Positions 12,543 through 24,168 of a stretch of DNA of 64,000 nt are shown here, piece after piece (within the stretch, counting starts at the first letter, position 1; each line of letters starts with the position of its first letter). The notes below the pieces were generated by a model that searched no databases, was not told the DNA's origin, and saw nothing but the letters and a program-made list of their open reading frames with translations. The translations under genes were made by a program, and so were the position numbers. Source of the stretch: Balaenoptera acutorostrata. Its lineage: Eukaryota > Chordata > Mammalia > Artiodactyla > Balaenopteridae. The stretch spans positions 52,338,153 through 52,402,152 of the forward strand of contig NC_080081.1 of the NCBI RefSeq assembly GCF_949987535.1, written 5' to 3'.

Positions 12543-12689
12543 GAACACTATAAGATACAGTTAATATATATTTGATTGACTAAATGTGAAAGCAAGTTTA
12601 TATCAAGGTCTGGGGATATGAAGAACTTCATGCTTTCCTTGAACTCATTCATCCAAACTGGAAACCAAATTAGCAGTATTTAATCAATT

Positions 12690-13010
12690 TAAAAATGATC
12701 ATTCCCTGTGAGGGAGCACGAGCAATTCTTCTACTTGTTGTGTACTACAGCAAAGCTCTTACACAGATCCCCAAACAGATGTATACTTGGGTCTTCATGG
12801 AAGCTTTATTTGTGGTAGCAGTGAGATAGTAGCATCCCGTATTCTATCATCAAGGAAATAGATACGAGGAATATGCAATATGTTGCATGCCTTTGACAGT
12901 AGAGTGTGATATAAGCACAAGTCATGAGTTAGACTATTAGCAATATGGGCAGATCTTGAAAACTGTGGAATACAATAAGTGTCAAATTGAATGCAATTTC
13001 TATCACAATC
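12690..13010 (+). mobile_element. Decayed L1 3' ORF2 remnant (tentative)
   Basis: Phrases such as CTTCATGGAAGCTTTATTTG and CTGTGGAATACAATAAG recall the L1 'TTCATTGCAGCTTTATTTATAATAGC ... GGAATACTAC' region at the end of ORF2, but with heavy drift. Weak call; a profile search would settle it. Confidence 0.35.
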
Positions 13011-13859
13011 ACAATAATACAAATTAAAAGACAGATATATACAAACCACACTACTCACAATTTCAAGGATAATGACAATGCCATATGAGCCAATAGAGTG
13101 AGCATATATGGGAAATTTCTCTAATTGGAGAGGTGACAATACGAGAAGCAATAAAATAAAATAAAAATATGTGTGTTGCCTTCCACAGATGAAAAAAAGT
13201 GCTTTGAAAGAGGTATACGATGAGCTCAACACTAAAAAATATATTAGGACATAGTGGTTTCATTAAAAATTTGTGTGGAAACTTTATACTAAGACTTAAA
13301 ATCATTAATAATTCATGTATTTCTACCAATAGCACTCTTTATTGTTTGAACATAAATAAAGCTAAATAAAATCCACAAAAATATGAGAAAGTAAATTAAA
13401 ATTTATCTACCAGTCTTCCATATTTTTTAGTATCAGACTCACACGTTTTAATTAATATGCATATTACTTTGATTGTAAGGTTTCAAATAATTATAGAAAA
13501 CATCTGATAATAGTATTTGCTTAAGAATAAGTGATTCAGTTGTTAAAACTATCAAAGTTAATTTTAGAATAAAGGATATCCTATGCTTTTACAAATTATT
13601 AAAAGAAATTCTACAGACGGTTTATTTTATTAAATGTAACACTATCAATCAATCTTACCAATCTAATCAATTTAATGATCTGTTTAAATGGTGAAATGAT
13701 TTAAAACCCCACTCTACCTACAAAAAAATGACCTATAATAACTACTAAATATTTACAGGCAAACACATTTCCTGTAAAGTTGAATTTTAAGTTATTATTT
13801 TTATATTTTGATGGAGACATTAGTAGAGTATAAAACAAATTGTTTTGGAAGTGAAATAT
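13011..13859. other. AT-rich DNA, nothing recognised
   Basis: No gene, RNA or named repeat can be supported here. Minus-strand open frames across 12795-13335 are rich in hydrophobic residues because the DNA is AT-rich; they show no domain. Confidence 0.5.
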
Positions 13860-13930
13860 GTGACACTACTTCCTGTATGTCCATAGAAAAGTCAATCACC
13901 TAAGTTTTCTGAGTTTCAGACTCCTCACCT
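13860..13930 (+). mobile_element. MIR fragment
   Basis: The order of phrases AAAGTCAATCACCTAAGTTTTC, GAGTTTCAGACTCCTCACCTG follows the MIR core 'CAAGTCACTTAACCTCTCTGAGCCTCAGTTTCCTCATCTG'. MIR is an ancient tRNA-derived SINE shared by all mammals. Confidence 0.55.
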
Positions 13931-14579
13931 GAAGCCCGAACATATTTATTTTTTATCTTTTTTTAAAAAATAATAATTTTAAAAATTAAAAAAAATAGAA
14001 AATAAAGCTAAAATGTATGATTCCATTTAGTCAACAGTGTTTTAGCACATATATACACGTTTTCATTCATTTATTTATTAACTTACTAATCATGCAATCA
14101 TGCATATCTCACTATTGACATACATTTACTCTGTTCTGATTTCAGTGCTATCTCCCTTAAATTCTTCTTTCATATTATAGCCAAGGGGTTCATTTTATCC
14201 CTCTATGCATGTATATTACTCTCTTTCACTAATAGAATAGAATTTAATATTTCATATATCAAACAAGGCCCCAACAAAACTCAATACTACTTATCCCTTC
14301 AGGTTTATCTTTCAACATTCTTTTTTTAAGTATTACATGTTTGTGTCTGACTACCTACGTCACACATTATAATGTATTGGTGCTTTTTCTTATTCTTTTC
14401 TTACAGACTTGAATTCATTTTCCATTTATCTTTGCCTTTACAACACTTCCAATTCTCTGCAAAATATAAATGTCATCATATATACTAGAAAGTTTCCTAG
14501 CCTTGTGATTTTGACTTTAATGCCCTGAATTTTATGTTCCTCAAGTCTTGCCTCTAACTTCATACTTACATAATAACAA

Positions 14580-14745
14580 TAAAATTTACACTGTAGATTT
14601 ATATGTCAACCTCCCTCTTTGAGTAATAATTCACCAAAGAGCAAGGCCTTTTCCTATCAATATGTGTATTACTAGTCATAACATATTGCCTAGAAATGAA
14701 CATGGGCACAATAATTAATTTACATTCAATAAGTAAATCAATATA
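14580..14745 (+). mobile_element. L2 3'-end fragment
   Basis: CACCAAAGAGCAAGGCCTTT, then CATATTGCCTAGAAATGAAC and GGGCACAATAATT, follow the L2 3' end pattern 'GAGGGCAGGGACCTTGTC ... GCCTAGCACAGTGCCTGGCACATAGTA'. Ancient, heavily drifted. Confidence 0.5.
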
Positions 14746-15599
14746 TTAGAAATTAACATGGCAAATGCATTCAATAAATCCAAAGAACTCTACAAGCTTA
14801 AAGTCCAAATTAATTGAATTAAAACTCCAGATTTCCACTTGATTTTCAAAGATGGCATGCAACGATGCAAAGGAGCATTACCCTGTCAAGTTGGCTATAC
14901 TCACGAACAAACAAGTATTCTTACTTATCTCATCCTTTAGAAGTGATTTACACATCTTTTATGCTTTTATAAAGCACTTAGAAAAACATCATTGAAGAAA
15001 TATGAATAAATGGTATAGTACGTTAATCGCTACAATGTCTATATGTGTTGTAAAAATATGCTGATTTGTCTGGGACATTTTCAACAAAATTGTACTTTCT
15101 TCTGTGTCTTATAAAAATCATGTCGAAAACATAAGTTTTCTGGCAATGCTGAGCCATCTGTTTGTTCAGATCTTATCATTGCTTTGCTCTGTGCAACAAT
15201 AATTAAGTATGCTGGCAGTAGGAGAAATAACAGTTGGATTTCTTTAGAAGATTAACAGCATGAACAGTACAGCTAAGAAGGGAATTTTCCCACAGATTCC
15301 AAAAATATCCCACCTTTATAACTTTATAGCAGAGAAACCTATAGAGCCTCCCACTCTCTCCTACCTACCACCAAATGGTCACAAAATCTTCAATGCATGC
15401 AGTACTTTCCAGAGGGTCGTGTTTTTTCTTCTGATACTAGAATGGTTACTACTGTTATATTACCTCTATCTTATAATTATCATTTTTCTCTTCTTTTTTC
15501 TTTTTTCTATCTTTGTATTTTATATCATTTCTTTTATTTTCTCATTCCCTTTAATCTGGCATCTATTTTTAGGTACGTCTATTTAAAATAATTTAAAAT
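14746..15599. other. AT-rich DNA, nothing recognised
   Basis: A 108-codon open frame at 15260-15586 is dominated by hydrophobic T-rich codons and has no domain that I know. No promoter, RNA gene or repeat family stands out. Confidence 0.45.
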
Positions 15600-16823
15600 T
15601 TTGACATCTGAAACCAAAAGCACAGGCAACAAAAGCAAAAATAAACAAGTGGGAACTAAAATGTTTCTGAACAATAGAGGAAACAAGCAACACATGAAAA
15701 AGCAAAGTGGGACAAAAATATTTGCAAACCATATAGCTTATAAAAGGGTTAAAATGCAACATATGTAAGGAACTCATACAACTCAATAGCAAAAAAACAA
15801 ACCTCATTATAAAATGGGCAAAAGACCTGAATAGACATTTCTCCAAAGAGGACATGCAAATGGCCAACAAATGACTAACAAATATATAAAATGTGTTCTA
15901 CATTACCTATCATCAGGAAAAGTCAGGAAAATACAGATCAAAACTACAATGAGATATCACCTTACATCTCTTAGGATGTCCATTATCAAAAATAATAATA
16001 ATAATAATAAAAGTGTAGGTGAGGATGTGGAGTAAAGAGGAACTTTGTACACTGTTGAGGGAAATGTAAATTGGTGCAGCCACTACAGAAAACAGTATGG
16101 AGTTTCCTCAAAAAATTAAAAATAGAATTACTATATGATCTAACAGCCTCACTTCTGGGTATATATTCAAAGGAAGCAAAAGCAGGAGCTCTAAGAGATA
16201 TCTCTACTCCCATGTTTATTTCAGCATTATTCACAATATCCAAGACATGGAAACAACCTAAATGTCCACTGATGGATAAATGAATAAAGAAAATGTAGTA
16301 TGTGCATACAATGGAATGTTACTCAGCCTTAAAGAAAAAGTAAATTCTGCCATTTGTGACAACATGGATAAACCTGGAGGACACTATGCTAAGTAAAAAA
16401 GCCAGAAACAAAAGAAAAAATATTACATGATACCACATATATGAGGTATCTAAAATAGTGACACTCATAGAAGCAGAGATTTATCAATAGGATGGTGGTT
16501 GCCAGGGCCTAGAGGTGGGGAGAAACAGAGAAGTATTAGTCAAAGGGTATGAAACAGCATAGTGCCTAAAGTTAACAATATTGTATTGTATACTTAAAAA
16601 CTTACTAAGAAGGTAGATCTTATGTTGTGCTCTTTTCATAAAAATTAAAATAATGGTAAAGAAGATGGGAGAAAACTTTTGGAGGTGATGGATATGTTTA
16701 TGGCATAGATTCTGATGAAGTTTTCACAGGCATATATTATCTTCAAACTCATCAAGTTCTATCCGTTAAATATGTAAAGCTTTTTGCATGTCAATCATAC
16801 CTCAATAAAGGGGTTTAAAAAAT
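15600..16823 (+). mobile_element. 5'-truncated older L1 (L1MA-like) with 3' end
   Basis: The end of ORF2 is clear: GCAAAAGACCTGAATAGACA near 15818, AAATGTAAATTGGTGCAGCC near 16062, CATACAATGGAATGTTACTC near 16305. It is followed by the 3'UTR with GGTGGTTGCCAGGGCC and ends in CAATCATACCTCAATAAAGG before an A-rich tail at about 16815-16823. Gene order is sense. Frame breaks are abundant. The 3'UTR matches my memory of the L1MA group, older than the cetartiodactyl L1s in this window. Confidence 0.85.
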
Positions 16824-18304
16824 TTTATTTGCATCTTCCAAATGAATCTCAAATGTATACTTTTGTTCTTAAAAATATGAGTTTCCTCCATTGTTTCCTA
16901 AGAAGATGCCTTAATTTGCCATCAGTCTTAAACATTTAGATTATCATCTTGGTTTTGATTAGAGACACAGTAATATTTTATATAGAAAATTCTGTTTACA
17001 TGCCTGAAGGATTTCTCTAATATTGCATAAGAATCAAGTTCAAATCTTCTAATTTCATTATAAATTGTTGAGTATTACACATTTCTTAATTTTCTCATCA
17101 CATCAATACCATGCTCAGTTTTCTTCAACTTTTTAACTCCAAATTTGAGGTATATATATATTTGTAAACTTCTTAAGTTTTAATCCATAGTTAGGTTATA
17201 CCAAATTCATCCTTGCTATCTGGATGAAATTAGAAATTTTAATTCAAAATCCTGATTTGGCATGTTTCATATAAATATCAAGATTTTTCAGTTGAATTTT
17301 TCAGTAATTATATTTGTTTGGTTTTATATAAAAATAAAATACAAGTATGTATGTCACTTTCTTGTGTCTTGTATACTTAGTTTTTGTGTCTCTGTTTATG
17401 TATGTGTGTATGTTTCCTTCTTGAAGCCTGCCACAAACTAAATACATGATCACAAATACATATAGTCAGAGTTCTGTAAAGGGCAAACCATTTTAAGTCA
17501 TGTTACCATTCTTGCTTGCTATAACCTTCAGCATTATACTGTATTTGTAAGATATATTGCAATGAAAATTCCAACTGAAAAAAGTTGTTCCCTGGGCATC
17601 TCTCAAAATATTTTGTGCATTATATCTAGTGTTTCTTTCTTACAAAATACTTCTGGATTTTCTATCTGAAAATTGACCTTTTGGTTTTTATTTTTTTTAA
17701 TCAGTTCAAATTTGGAACTAAATACAAAATTTCATTTTCTACATTTTTATGAAAATATATCAAAAAGAAAGCCATCACCCAAGAATATGGAGGAAAGATT
17801 GAAATATGCCTTTATAATGACAAGTTAAAAACATACATATGTGTACATATTTATACATCTTATTTTAAAAAATTGATTATAGGCTGATTTTATTGGACAT
17901 TTTTCCAACTAAATGTAAGCTATTGATTGCCTCATGACTATGACTTTCTTTAAATAACCCCATTAATACTCTAAGTTAACATTTATGAAATCTAGCATTC
18001 TATACATCTATTTTAAAAGTTAATTTTGTTCTCTGCCATATATTATGCTGTTAAACTTATCCAGTGAATTATTATTTTTTTAATTCAGGTATTTTTATTC
18101 AGTCAGAATTTCTATTTGTTTCTTTTTTCATAGTTTCTACTTCTCTGCTAAGTTTTTTCTATATTTTCTTTCATCATAAGCGTATTTCATCCCTACCTTT
18201 GTATTCAATACGATATCCTTGTAACCTTCTAATGAATCATCCTTTTATTCTTATACTTGTTGAAATGGTTTCTCTTACTAATTCTTTAATAATAGAATAA
18301 TAGC
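16824..18304. other. AT-rich DNA, nothing recognised
   Basis: About 1.5 kb without a gene or a repeat I can name. Contains short TA tracts near 17151-17161 and TATGTATGTGTGTATG near 17397-17412. Confidence 0.5.
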
Positions 18305-18955
18305 CAACTTTTATTGAATGACTAGTATATACCAAACATCATTATACTACACTATTTTATATATTCACATATACAGGAATACTGTGCTTTCTTTCTTTTT
18401 TTTTTTTTTTTTTTTTTTTTTTTGGCACTTCACAGATACTGTGTTTTTTAAAAATGAAAGGTTTGTGATTAACATGTATTAAGCAAATCTACAGGTGCCA
18501 TTTTCCAACAGCTCACTTTGTGTCCCTATCTCACATTTTGGTAATTCTCACAATAGTTCAAAGTTTTTCATTATTATTATGTTTGTTATGGTGATCTGTG
18601 GTCAGTGATCTTTGATAATGTTCTTACAAAAAGATTATGACTTGATAAAGGCTCAGATGATGGTTAGAATTTTTTAGCAATAAAGTATTTTTTAATTAAG
18701 GTATGTACATTGTTCTTTTAGACATAATGCTCTTACACACATAATAGACTACAGTATAGTGTAAACATAACTTTTCTATGAACTGGGAACACAAAAAATC
18801 ACATGTCTTACTTTATTGTGATATTTGCTTTATTGTGGTGGTCTGGAATCAAACCTGTAGTTATCTCCAAGTTATCCCTATACTATATACTATACTATTA
18901 TATATACTGTACTATAAAATATGAAATATGTATTATTTATCCTATTTTTACTTAT
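18305..18955 (+). mobile_element. L2/MIR-class ancient repeat split by a Tigger element
   Basis: The left piece, ATAGCCAACTTTTATTGAAT at 18299-18318 and on to 18373, recalls the common 'ACATTTATTGAGTGCCTACTATGTGCCAGACACT' repeat. The right piece, 18883-18955, continues with a decayed 'TATTATTTATCCTATTTTTAC' phrase. The gap between them is the Tigger at 18374-18880. Confidence 0.4.
18374..18880. mobile_element. Tigger1-like nonautonomous mariner element
   Basis: 507 bp flanked by TA on each side (18372-18373 and 18881-18882). The left end CAGGAATACTGTG and the right end CTCCAAGTTATCCCTA are drifted forms of the Tigger terminal repeat CAGGCATACCTCGGAG. Internal blocks match the Tigger1 subterminal sequence on both sides (GTGATCTGTGGTCAGTGATC and GTATAGTGTAAACATAAC). 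All transposase coding is missing, so it is an internally deleted copy. A T run of about 30 near 18394-18423 sits where the consensus has scattered T residues. Confidence 0.85.
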
Positions 18956-18957
18956 GA

Positions 18958-19625
18958 CAGAATAGCGTAGCATAGTATTGAGAGCCAAATTCCTGAGGTT
19001 ATATTTCAGTTTACTCACTGCATCATAGATGACTGGGTAACAACTAGAGATTCATTTCCCTTCCATAGTAAGAATCTTTTGCTGGAAACTGGCTGTCATA
19101 CTAATAAATATATTTTATCATATTTTCTAATTTCTCATATCTCATAGAGGAGGACATGAACTTAGGTTTGTCTAATGTAACATGTGTAAATTCCAGGTCT
19201 CAGTTAAGTGTGTTGTGTGATTTCCTCATGTTCTCTTCTCCCTGACTGCAGACTCAGTGGTGTGAGGGTCAACTAGAAGCCACAAGATGGCAGAGGTACA
19301 ACATGGCATCAGCTGGTGACCTTCACTTCCACTTGAAGGAGGGCTTTGTAGGGAAGCCAACTGACCAGAAATATTTCCATTGGATTTGACCTAAATAAAA
19401 TCAAACTTTTATTTTATTATTTCACTTAGAATTGGGACTTGTTTGTTATAGCAGTTAACCAATACTGATTAAAGTATAACCTTTTACAAATTATTTACCC
19501 TTGTGGTAACACAGATTCACTATTTATTAAATAAGCATATTGAATAATTAAATGAATTAATCTATGTGGACCACATAGATTAGATTTTGGTGCATAGTAA
19601 GCACTACATAATTATTTGTAGTAGT
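18958..19625 (+). mobile_element. MIR interrupted by an LTR
   Basis: 18958-19038 carries the MIR front: ATAGCGTAGCATAGTATTGA, then TTACTCACTGCATC and GATGACTGGG. The back half resumes at about 19481-19625: AAATTATTTACCC, AATTAAATGAATTAAT, GGTGCATAGTAAGCAC. Order and orientation agree with a single MIR split by the LTR at about 19060-19472. Confidence 0.5.
19060..19472 (+). mobile_element. MLT1-type LTR (ERVL-MaLR), decayed
   Basis: GTGATTTCCTCATGTTCTCT near 19218, GCCACAAGATGGCAGAGG near 19279, and the typical 3' end, with the AATAAA polyadenylation signal at 19394-19399 followed by GGGACTTGTTTGTTATAGCAG and CCAATACTGATTA. The left boundary is not sharp and I found no convincing TG start, so coordinates are approximate. 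No internal region; probably a solo LTR. Confidence 0.5.
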
Positions 19626-20280
19626 AATGTAAATTTATGTGGCATGTACTATACCAATTATGCACATAGGGAAATTAGTCAATCAACCAGCAGCTCCTTT
19701 TGAGTCTCTTCAGTTTGTAAACCATTATAAAACATGTTAAGTGGAGATTAAAACAATATGTTAGATGTAATCTTATCATTTCTTCACAAATTCTAATGTA
19801 TAAAGTAAAATATACTCAAATATCATAAGTGAAAACAACCTCAAAGTCTTGAGCAGATTAATTCTTAATAAAAAGCATTATAAAGACTACCCAAAATACC
19901 ATTCCATTATCCTTGGTTTCAAGGAACTTTTGTGTTTAGTAAAAGAAATGTTAGTTTATACTGAATGGCACAATTACTGAAAAAACTATAGCAAGTCTTG
20001 AGTGATTATTATTTTTATCTGTTTAGGCTTGTCTTTCAGTAGAATTGAATCTGAAAATTATTCAACCAAAGCAAGTTATGTTTGTGAAGGTGAGTATTAC
20101 ACAGATGGACTGTGGAGCATTTTGTATGTAGGCTGTGGGAGGAGTAGACAGAACTACAGAATCCAAAGAGAAAAGGATGAGAGTAGAGGGTCTCATCCCA
20201 GATCCTACTGTGAACAATGTGATTCTTATTTCCAAGTCTTTGAATTAGTCAATCTTTAAGAATAGGTTTGTTATAGACAC
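19626..20280. other. AT-rich DNA, nothing recognised
   Basis: No gene or named repeat. An 85-codon open frame at 20002-20259 has no recognised domain. Confidence 0.45.
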
Positions 20281-21389
20281 ATTTTTTAAAAAGTTTACCT
20301 TCATTTGAAAATGTCTTTATTTCTCTGTCATTTCTGAAAGATAGTTTCAAAGAATAAAAAATTCGTGATTGACAGTGCTTTTCATTCAACAATGAAAAAA
20401 GATTGTGCTACTTCCTTCTGCCTCTCCTTTCAAATAGGAAATCTACACTTATTCAAATTAATGTTCCCCTATAAGTAATGTGTCATTTCTTTCTGGCTGT
20501 TTTCCAGATTTTTTTTTTTTTTTGTCTTTAGTTTTCAGAATTGAATTGTTGTATGTCTGGGGAGGAATTCTTTTAGTTTTATCATTTTAGGGTTTGCTAA
20601 GTGTTTTGAATCTGTGGGTTATTTATTTTTCCAAATGTAGGATGGTTTCAGCCATTACTTCTTCAGACCCCCTTTCAGGTATATTCCACTTCTTCTCTTC
20701 TCTATGACTCTGATGATACAAATGGTATACCCTTTGCTATTAACACATTGTTCCTAAGGCTTTGTTCATTTTTTTCGTCCATACTTGTTCAGATTATGTG
20801 AACTATATTTTTCTTTCCACAAGTTTACTGATTCTATCTATGTCATTTCCAGTCTACTACTGAACCAACTAAGCGAAACTTTTGTTTTGTATTTTTTGTT
20901 CTGTAATTTACATTTGTTTTTTTCTAACATATTAATTTGCAGAGAGTTTTATTTTTTATTTATTTCAGGAGAATCGTTAATTTATTGTTGAAACATTTTG
21001 AAGATATCTGCTTTAAAACACTTGTCAGATAATCCCAACATCTGATTCATCTTGGTGTTAACATCTGTTGTGATTTTCTTTTTTCCAGTTTCTTAGTAAG
21101 ATGAGTGATTTTTTTTATGATAGCCTGGACATTTTGTCTATTATATCATTTGACTTGGATCTTATTTAAATATTTTATTTTATCAGTAATTCACTGCTTA
21201 AGTTTAACAAACATGTCTTGCCTTACTCTTGTGTGCTGTTGTTCCAAAGACATTTTCATTTTCAGAGACTTTGCCAGGTAATTTTGGATTTCTTCAGTTA
21301 TATGCTATCTCTGGGAAATCCAAAGACCCCTGCTGTTTTATGAGGGTAGTGAGGGGTTTTCCCCAGGTTGAGTTGCCCAGTGTCTCTAG
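20281..21389. mobile_element. Ancient L1M-like noncoding repeat, target of the MaLR insertion
   Basis: Phrases such as CCTTTGCTATTAACACATTG, AAACACTTGTCAGATAATCC and CAACATCTGATTCATCTTGG recall a T-rich mammal-wide repeat that I associate with old L1M elements ('GTCTGCTAATTCTAACATCTGGGTCATC'). A related stretch is at 39058-39740. Family and strand are uncertain. The MaLR provirus follows, bounded by GTGGG copies, and the flanking DNA picks up again at 24084. Confidence 0.4.
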
Positions 21390-21394
21390 GTGGG

Positions 21395-21845
21395 TATGAT
21401 AGACAAAACAATGGCCCCTCAAAGATGTTAACATCCTAACCCCTGGAACCTGTGAATATGTTATATTACATGGCAAAAGGAGTTTGAACATGTGGCTAAG
21501 TTATGGGTCTTGAGATAAGAAGAATATCCTGGATGATCTGGGTCGGCCCAGTGTAATCACAAGGATCTTTAAACAATTGAGACAGTGAGTCAGAAGAGAC
21601 ACAACAGACAGAGAATCGGAGTGGTAAACTTTGAAATAGAAGGAGCCACAAGCTGAGAATTTCAGATGTTCTCTAGAACTTGAAAAAGGCAAGGAAATAA
21701 TTCTTCCCTAGAGCCTCCAAAAGAAATGTAACCATGCCCTTACCTTGATTTTAAGATTTCTGACCCCAAAGCAGTAAGATAATAAATTTGAGTTGTTTTA
21801 AGACACAATATTTTGGTAAATTTTATAGCAGCAATGAATAATGAA
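21395..21845 (+). repeat. 5' LTR of the MaLR provirus
   Basis: Starts TATGATAGACAAAACAATGG. Contains the MLT1-like order 'CTAACCCCTGGAACCTGTGA', 'TTACATGGCAAAAGGAG', 'TATCCTGGATGATCTGGGT', 'CCCTAGAGCCTCCAAAAG', the AATAAA signal at 21781-21786 and 'TTTTGGTAAATTTTATAGCAG' near its end. Aligns along its whole length with 23613-24078. Confidence 0.85.
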
Positions 21846-23612
21846 GTGGGATGCTGCTATTACAAAAACTAAAAATATGTAAGTGGCTTTGCAATTGGGT
21901 AATGGGTAGAGGCTTAAAGAATTTTAAGGAGCATGATGAAAAAAAAAAACAAAAAACCTTGATTTCCTTGAAGAGATTGTTAGTAGAAATATGGATATTA
22001 ACCACTTGGCTAGTAAGTAGTCAGTAGGAAGTGTAGAACATGACAGATAAAAGGTATATTTTCTTAGAGGATATTTAAATAATCAAAAACAGACTATCAG
22101 AACAAATATGGATATTAAGGACTTTGCTGGTAAGAGCTCAGAAGTGAGGACCATGGAAGAGAAAACATATCCTATTAGAGAAAACATAAATTGTTGTATA
22201 GAGACTCTTGTTAGCCATTAAATATGGGTATTAAAAATGCTGCTAGTGAGGATTCAGAAGGAAATGAGGAATACGTTATTGAAAAGTAGGAAAGTATCTC
22301 TTTGTTATATAACGGTAGAAAGCTTAGCTGAATTGTATCTTAGAGTTATATGGAAAGTAGAATTTTTAAGTGATAAACAAAGGCATTTAGCCAAAGATAA
22401 TTTCTAAGCAGTGTTTAAGATGAAGCCTGGTTTCCTCTTGCTGTTTTCACTTACTGTTGTTACTATAATGTGAAAGAAATGAAATGAATTGAGGAAGAAC
22501 TGTTAAGATAAAAGGAAGCAGGATTTGATGTCCGGGGAACTTCTTCACTTATCCAGATTTCAAGAGATGCTAAAATTAGAAGATTAATTGTAAGGAAAGC
22601 ATGCTCTGGAGACACCACGCTGCTGGTCATGTGTTTCTTCACAGGTACATAACAAGCTTCTGTTTCCAGGTGGAGCTGCATCTCATCAATTATAAATACT
22701 CATCAATTATAGGTTATTTATCAATTACATGTTACTCAATAAACACTATCTGTAACCAGGCAGAGATACTTGGATTGTACAATCTTCTGAGAGTGCTTCA
22801 AAAGGAACAAAAAGTCCTGTTGCACTGAAGGCTCTTTGAAGAGATTAGGTATGTCATTCACAGATTCCTCTCAAATAAAAGCCAGAAATAAAGATGAGAT
22901 TATCTAGGAAAGATCTGTGTACCAACCTTGTGTCTAATTAAATGATTCCTTGAGACATATATGTGTGACGCACAATGCTCTTGTGAATGTTATAACAGCA
23001 AAAACACTGCCATCTTGGATGGAAAGGGACAGAGACAGGACAAAATAAACTAAAGCTGGCAAACTCCCAAAGTTCTACAGGCAAGTTAATGGCTGATAAA
23101 ACTACTCAGGTGAAAACACGTGCTACAATACCTCTCTTGTAAAAGAAGGATGACTCTGAGGGCTGAACCAAGAAGCATGAAGTCAGGGAAGAATTGACTT
23201 CAGAACCAGAAATGACTCTTCCCAGGGCTTAAAACCTGATGGAGTTTGTCAGGCTGACTTTCAAAATTTCTAAGAATTTTCTTTCCCTTCCATTTTCTCT
23301 CTTCTAAAATGGTTGTGTTTTTAAATGTTATGCCTGACCCACAATTTTATCTTAAGAGCAGTTAAATTGTTTCTTGAGCTCCTTGAATTTACAGATGGAG
23401 AGGAATTTTGTCTTAGGAAGTGTTATAGTCAGACCTTCCCTTATATGTAATTTTGATGATGATATTTGAGACTTTGAGGCTGATAAAGTTTAGATGAGAT
23501 TTTGAATTTTGAAATGATGCTATAGTGGGTTTAGACTTACGGAAATGTTGGGATGGGGTGAATATAGTTTACACATGGAGAACACATGAATATTGGGGGA
23601 CCCAAGGGAGAC
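21846..23612 (+). mobile_element. MaLR internal region, noncoding
   Basis: Opens with GTGGGATGCTGCTATTACAA and GGCTTTGCAATTGGGTAATG, a block characteristic of THE1/MST/MLT1 interiors. It has duplicated phrases 'AATATGGATATTAA.. GCTGGTAAGAGCTCAGAAG' at about 21991, 22107 and 22223, an internal repetition typical of these interiors. It closes with TATAGTTTACACATGGAGAA and CATGAATATTGGGGGACCCA before the 3' LTR, the expected polypurine-like region. Positions about 22645-22778 look foreign (see separate entry). Confidence 0.75.
22645..22778 (+). repeat. Unclassified dispersed repeat, copy A
   Basis: GTACATAACAAGCTTC, GTGGAGCTGCATCTCATC, two ATCAATTATA units, AATAAACACTATCTGTAACC. Nearly the same order of bases occurs at 27222-27360. 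It lies inside the MaLR interior, where my memory of the consensus has nothing like it, so it is either a later insertion or an unusual interior variant. The AATAAA followed by a short tail suggests a retroelement 3' or LTR end. Confidence 0.6.
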
Positions 23613-24078
23613 TATAGTAGGCACAATATCCTCCCAAGACATCTACATCTTAATCTCTGGAACTGTGAATATGTTACATTACATGACAAAAGGGACTTTT
23701 TGGTGTGACTAAGCTAAGAATTTTGAGGTGAAAAGATTATCCTGGATTATTTGGGTGAGTGCAATATAATTACAAGAGTCTTTATAAGATAGAAAGGGGG
23801 ACAGAGCATCAGAGAATGATATGTGGTAACAGAGACAGAGGTTGGAGTCATACAGTTTGTAGCTGAAGGAAGGGACCATGAGCAAAGAAATTCAGACTGA
23901 GTCTAGAAGCTGGAAAGCAAGAGAAGGATTGTTTCCTAGAAACTCCAGAAGGAATATAGCACTGACAACACCTTTACTTTAGGATTTCTGACTTCCAGAA
24001 ATGTAAGAAAATTAATTTACATGGTTTTAAGACACTAAATTTGTGGTAGTGTTTCAGCAGAAATAAGAACCTAAAACA
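23613..24078 (+). repeat. 3' LTR of the MaLR provirus
   Basis: Starts TATAGTAGGCACAATATCCT and ends CTAAAACA. Shares with the 5' LTR the blocks 'GGAACTGTGAATATGTTACA', 'TATCCTGGATTATTTGGGT', 'CCAGAAGGAATATAGCACTG' and 'GGTTTTAAGACACTAAATTT'. The AATAAA of the 5' LTR is changed here (AAAATTAATTT near 24006). Directly followed by GTGGG. Confidence 0.85.
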
Positions 24079-24149
24079 GTGGGAGACAGATATCTCAGAA
24101 CTTCAGGGACAAAGAGGATTTTATGGTTAGACCTTTGCTGGGTCGACTG

Positions 24150-24168
24150 AAAAAAAAAAAAAAAAAAA
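24150..24168 (+). repeat. A19 run
   Basis: Pure A run directly before the LTR-like element at 24169. A second A run (24373-24393) lies inside that element. Confidence 0.9.

Larger units (their letters stand above)
21395..24078 (+). mobile_element. Nearly complete MaLR provirus (ERVL-MaLR, MLT1-type)
   Basis: Two LTRs in the same orientation (21395-21845, 451 bp; 23613-24078, 466 bp) enclose 1767 bp of internal sequence. The five bases just outside are GTGGG on both sides (21390-21394 and 24079-24083), the expected target-site duplication. MaLRs are mammalian LTR elements with a short, largely noncoding interior that depended on ERVL proteins. No retroviral open frame is left. Insertion age is high, since the LTRs have many differences and small indels. 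Confidence 0.85.
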
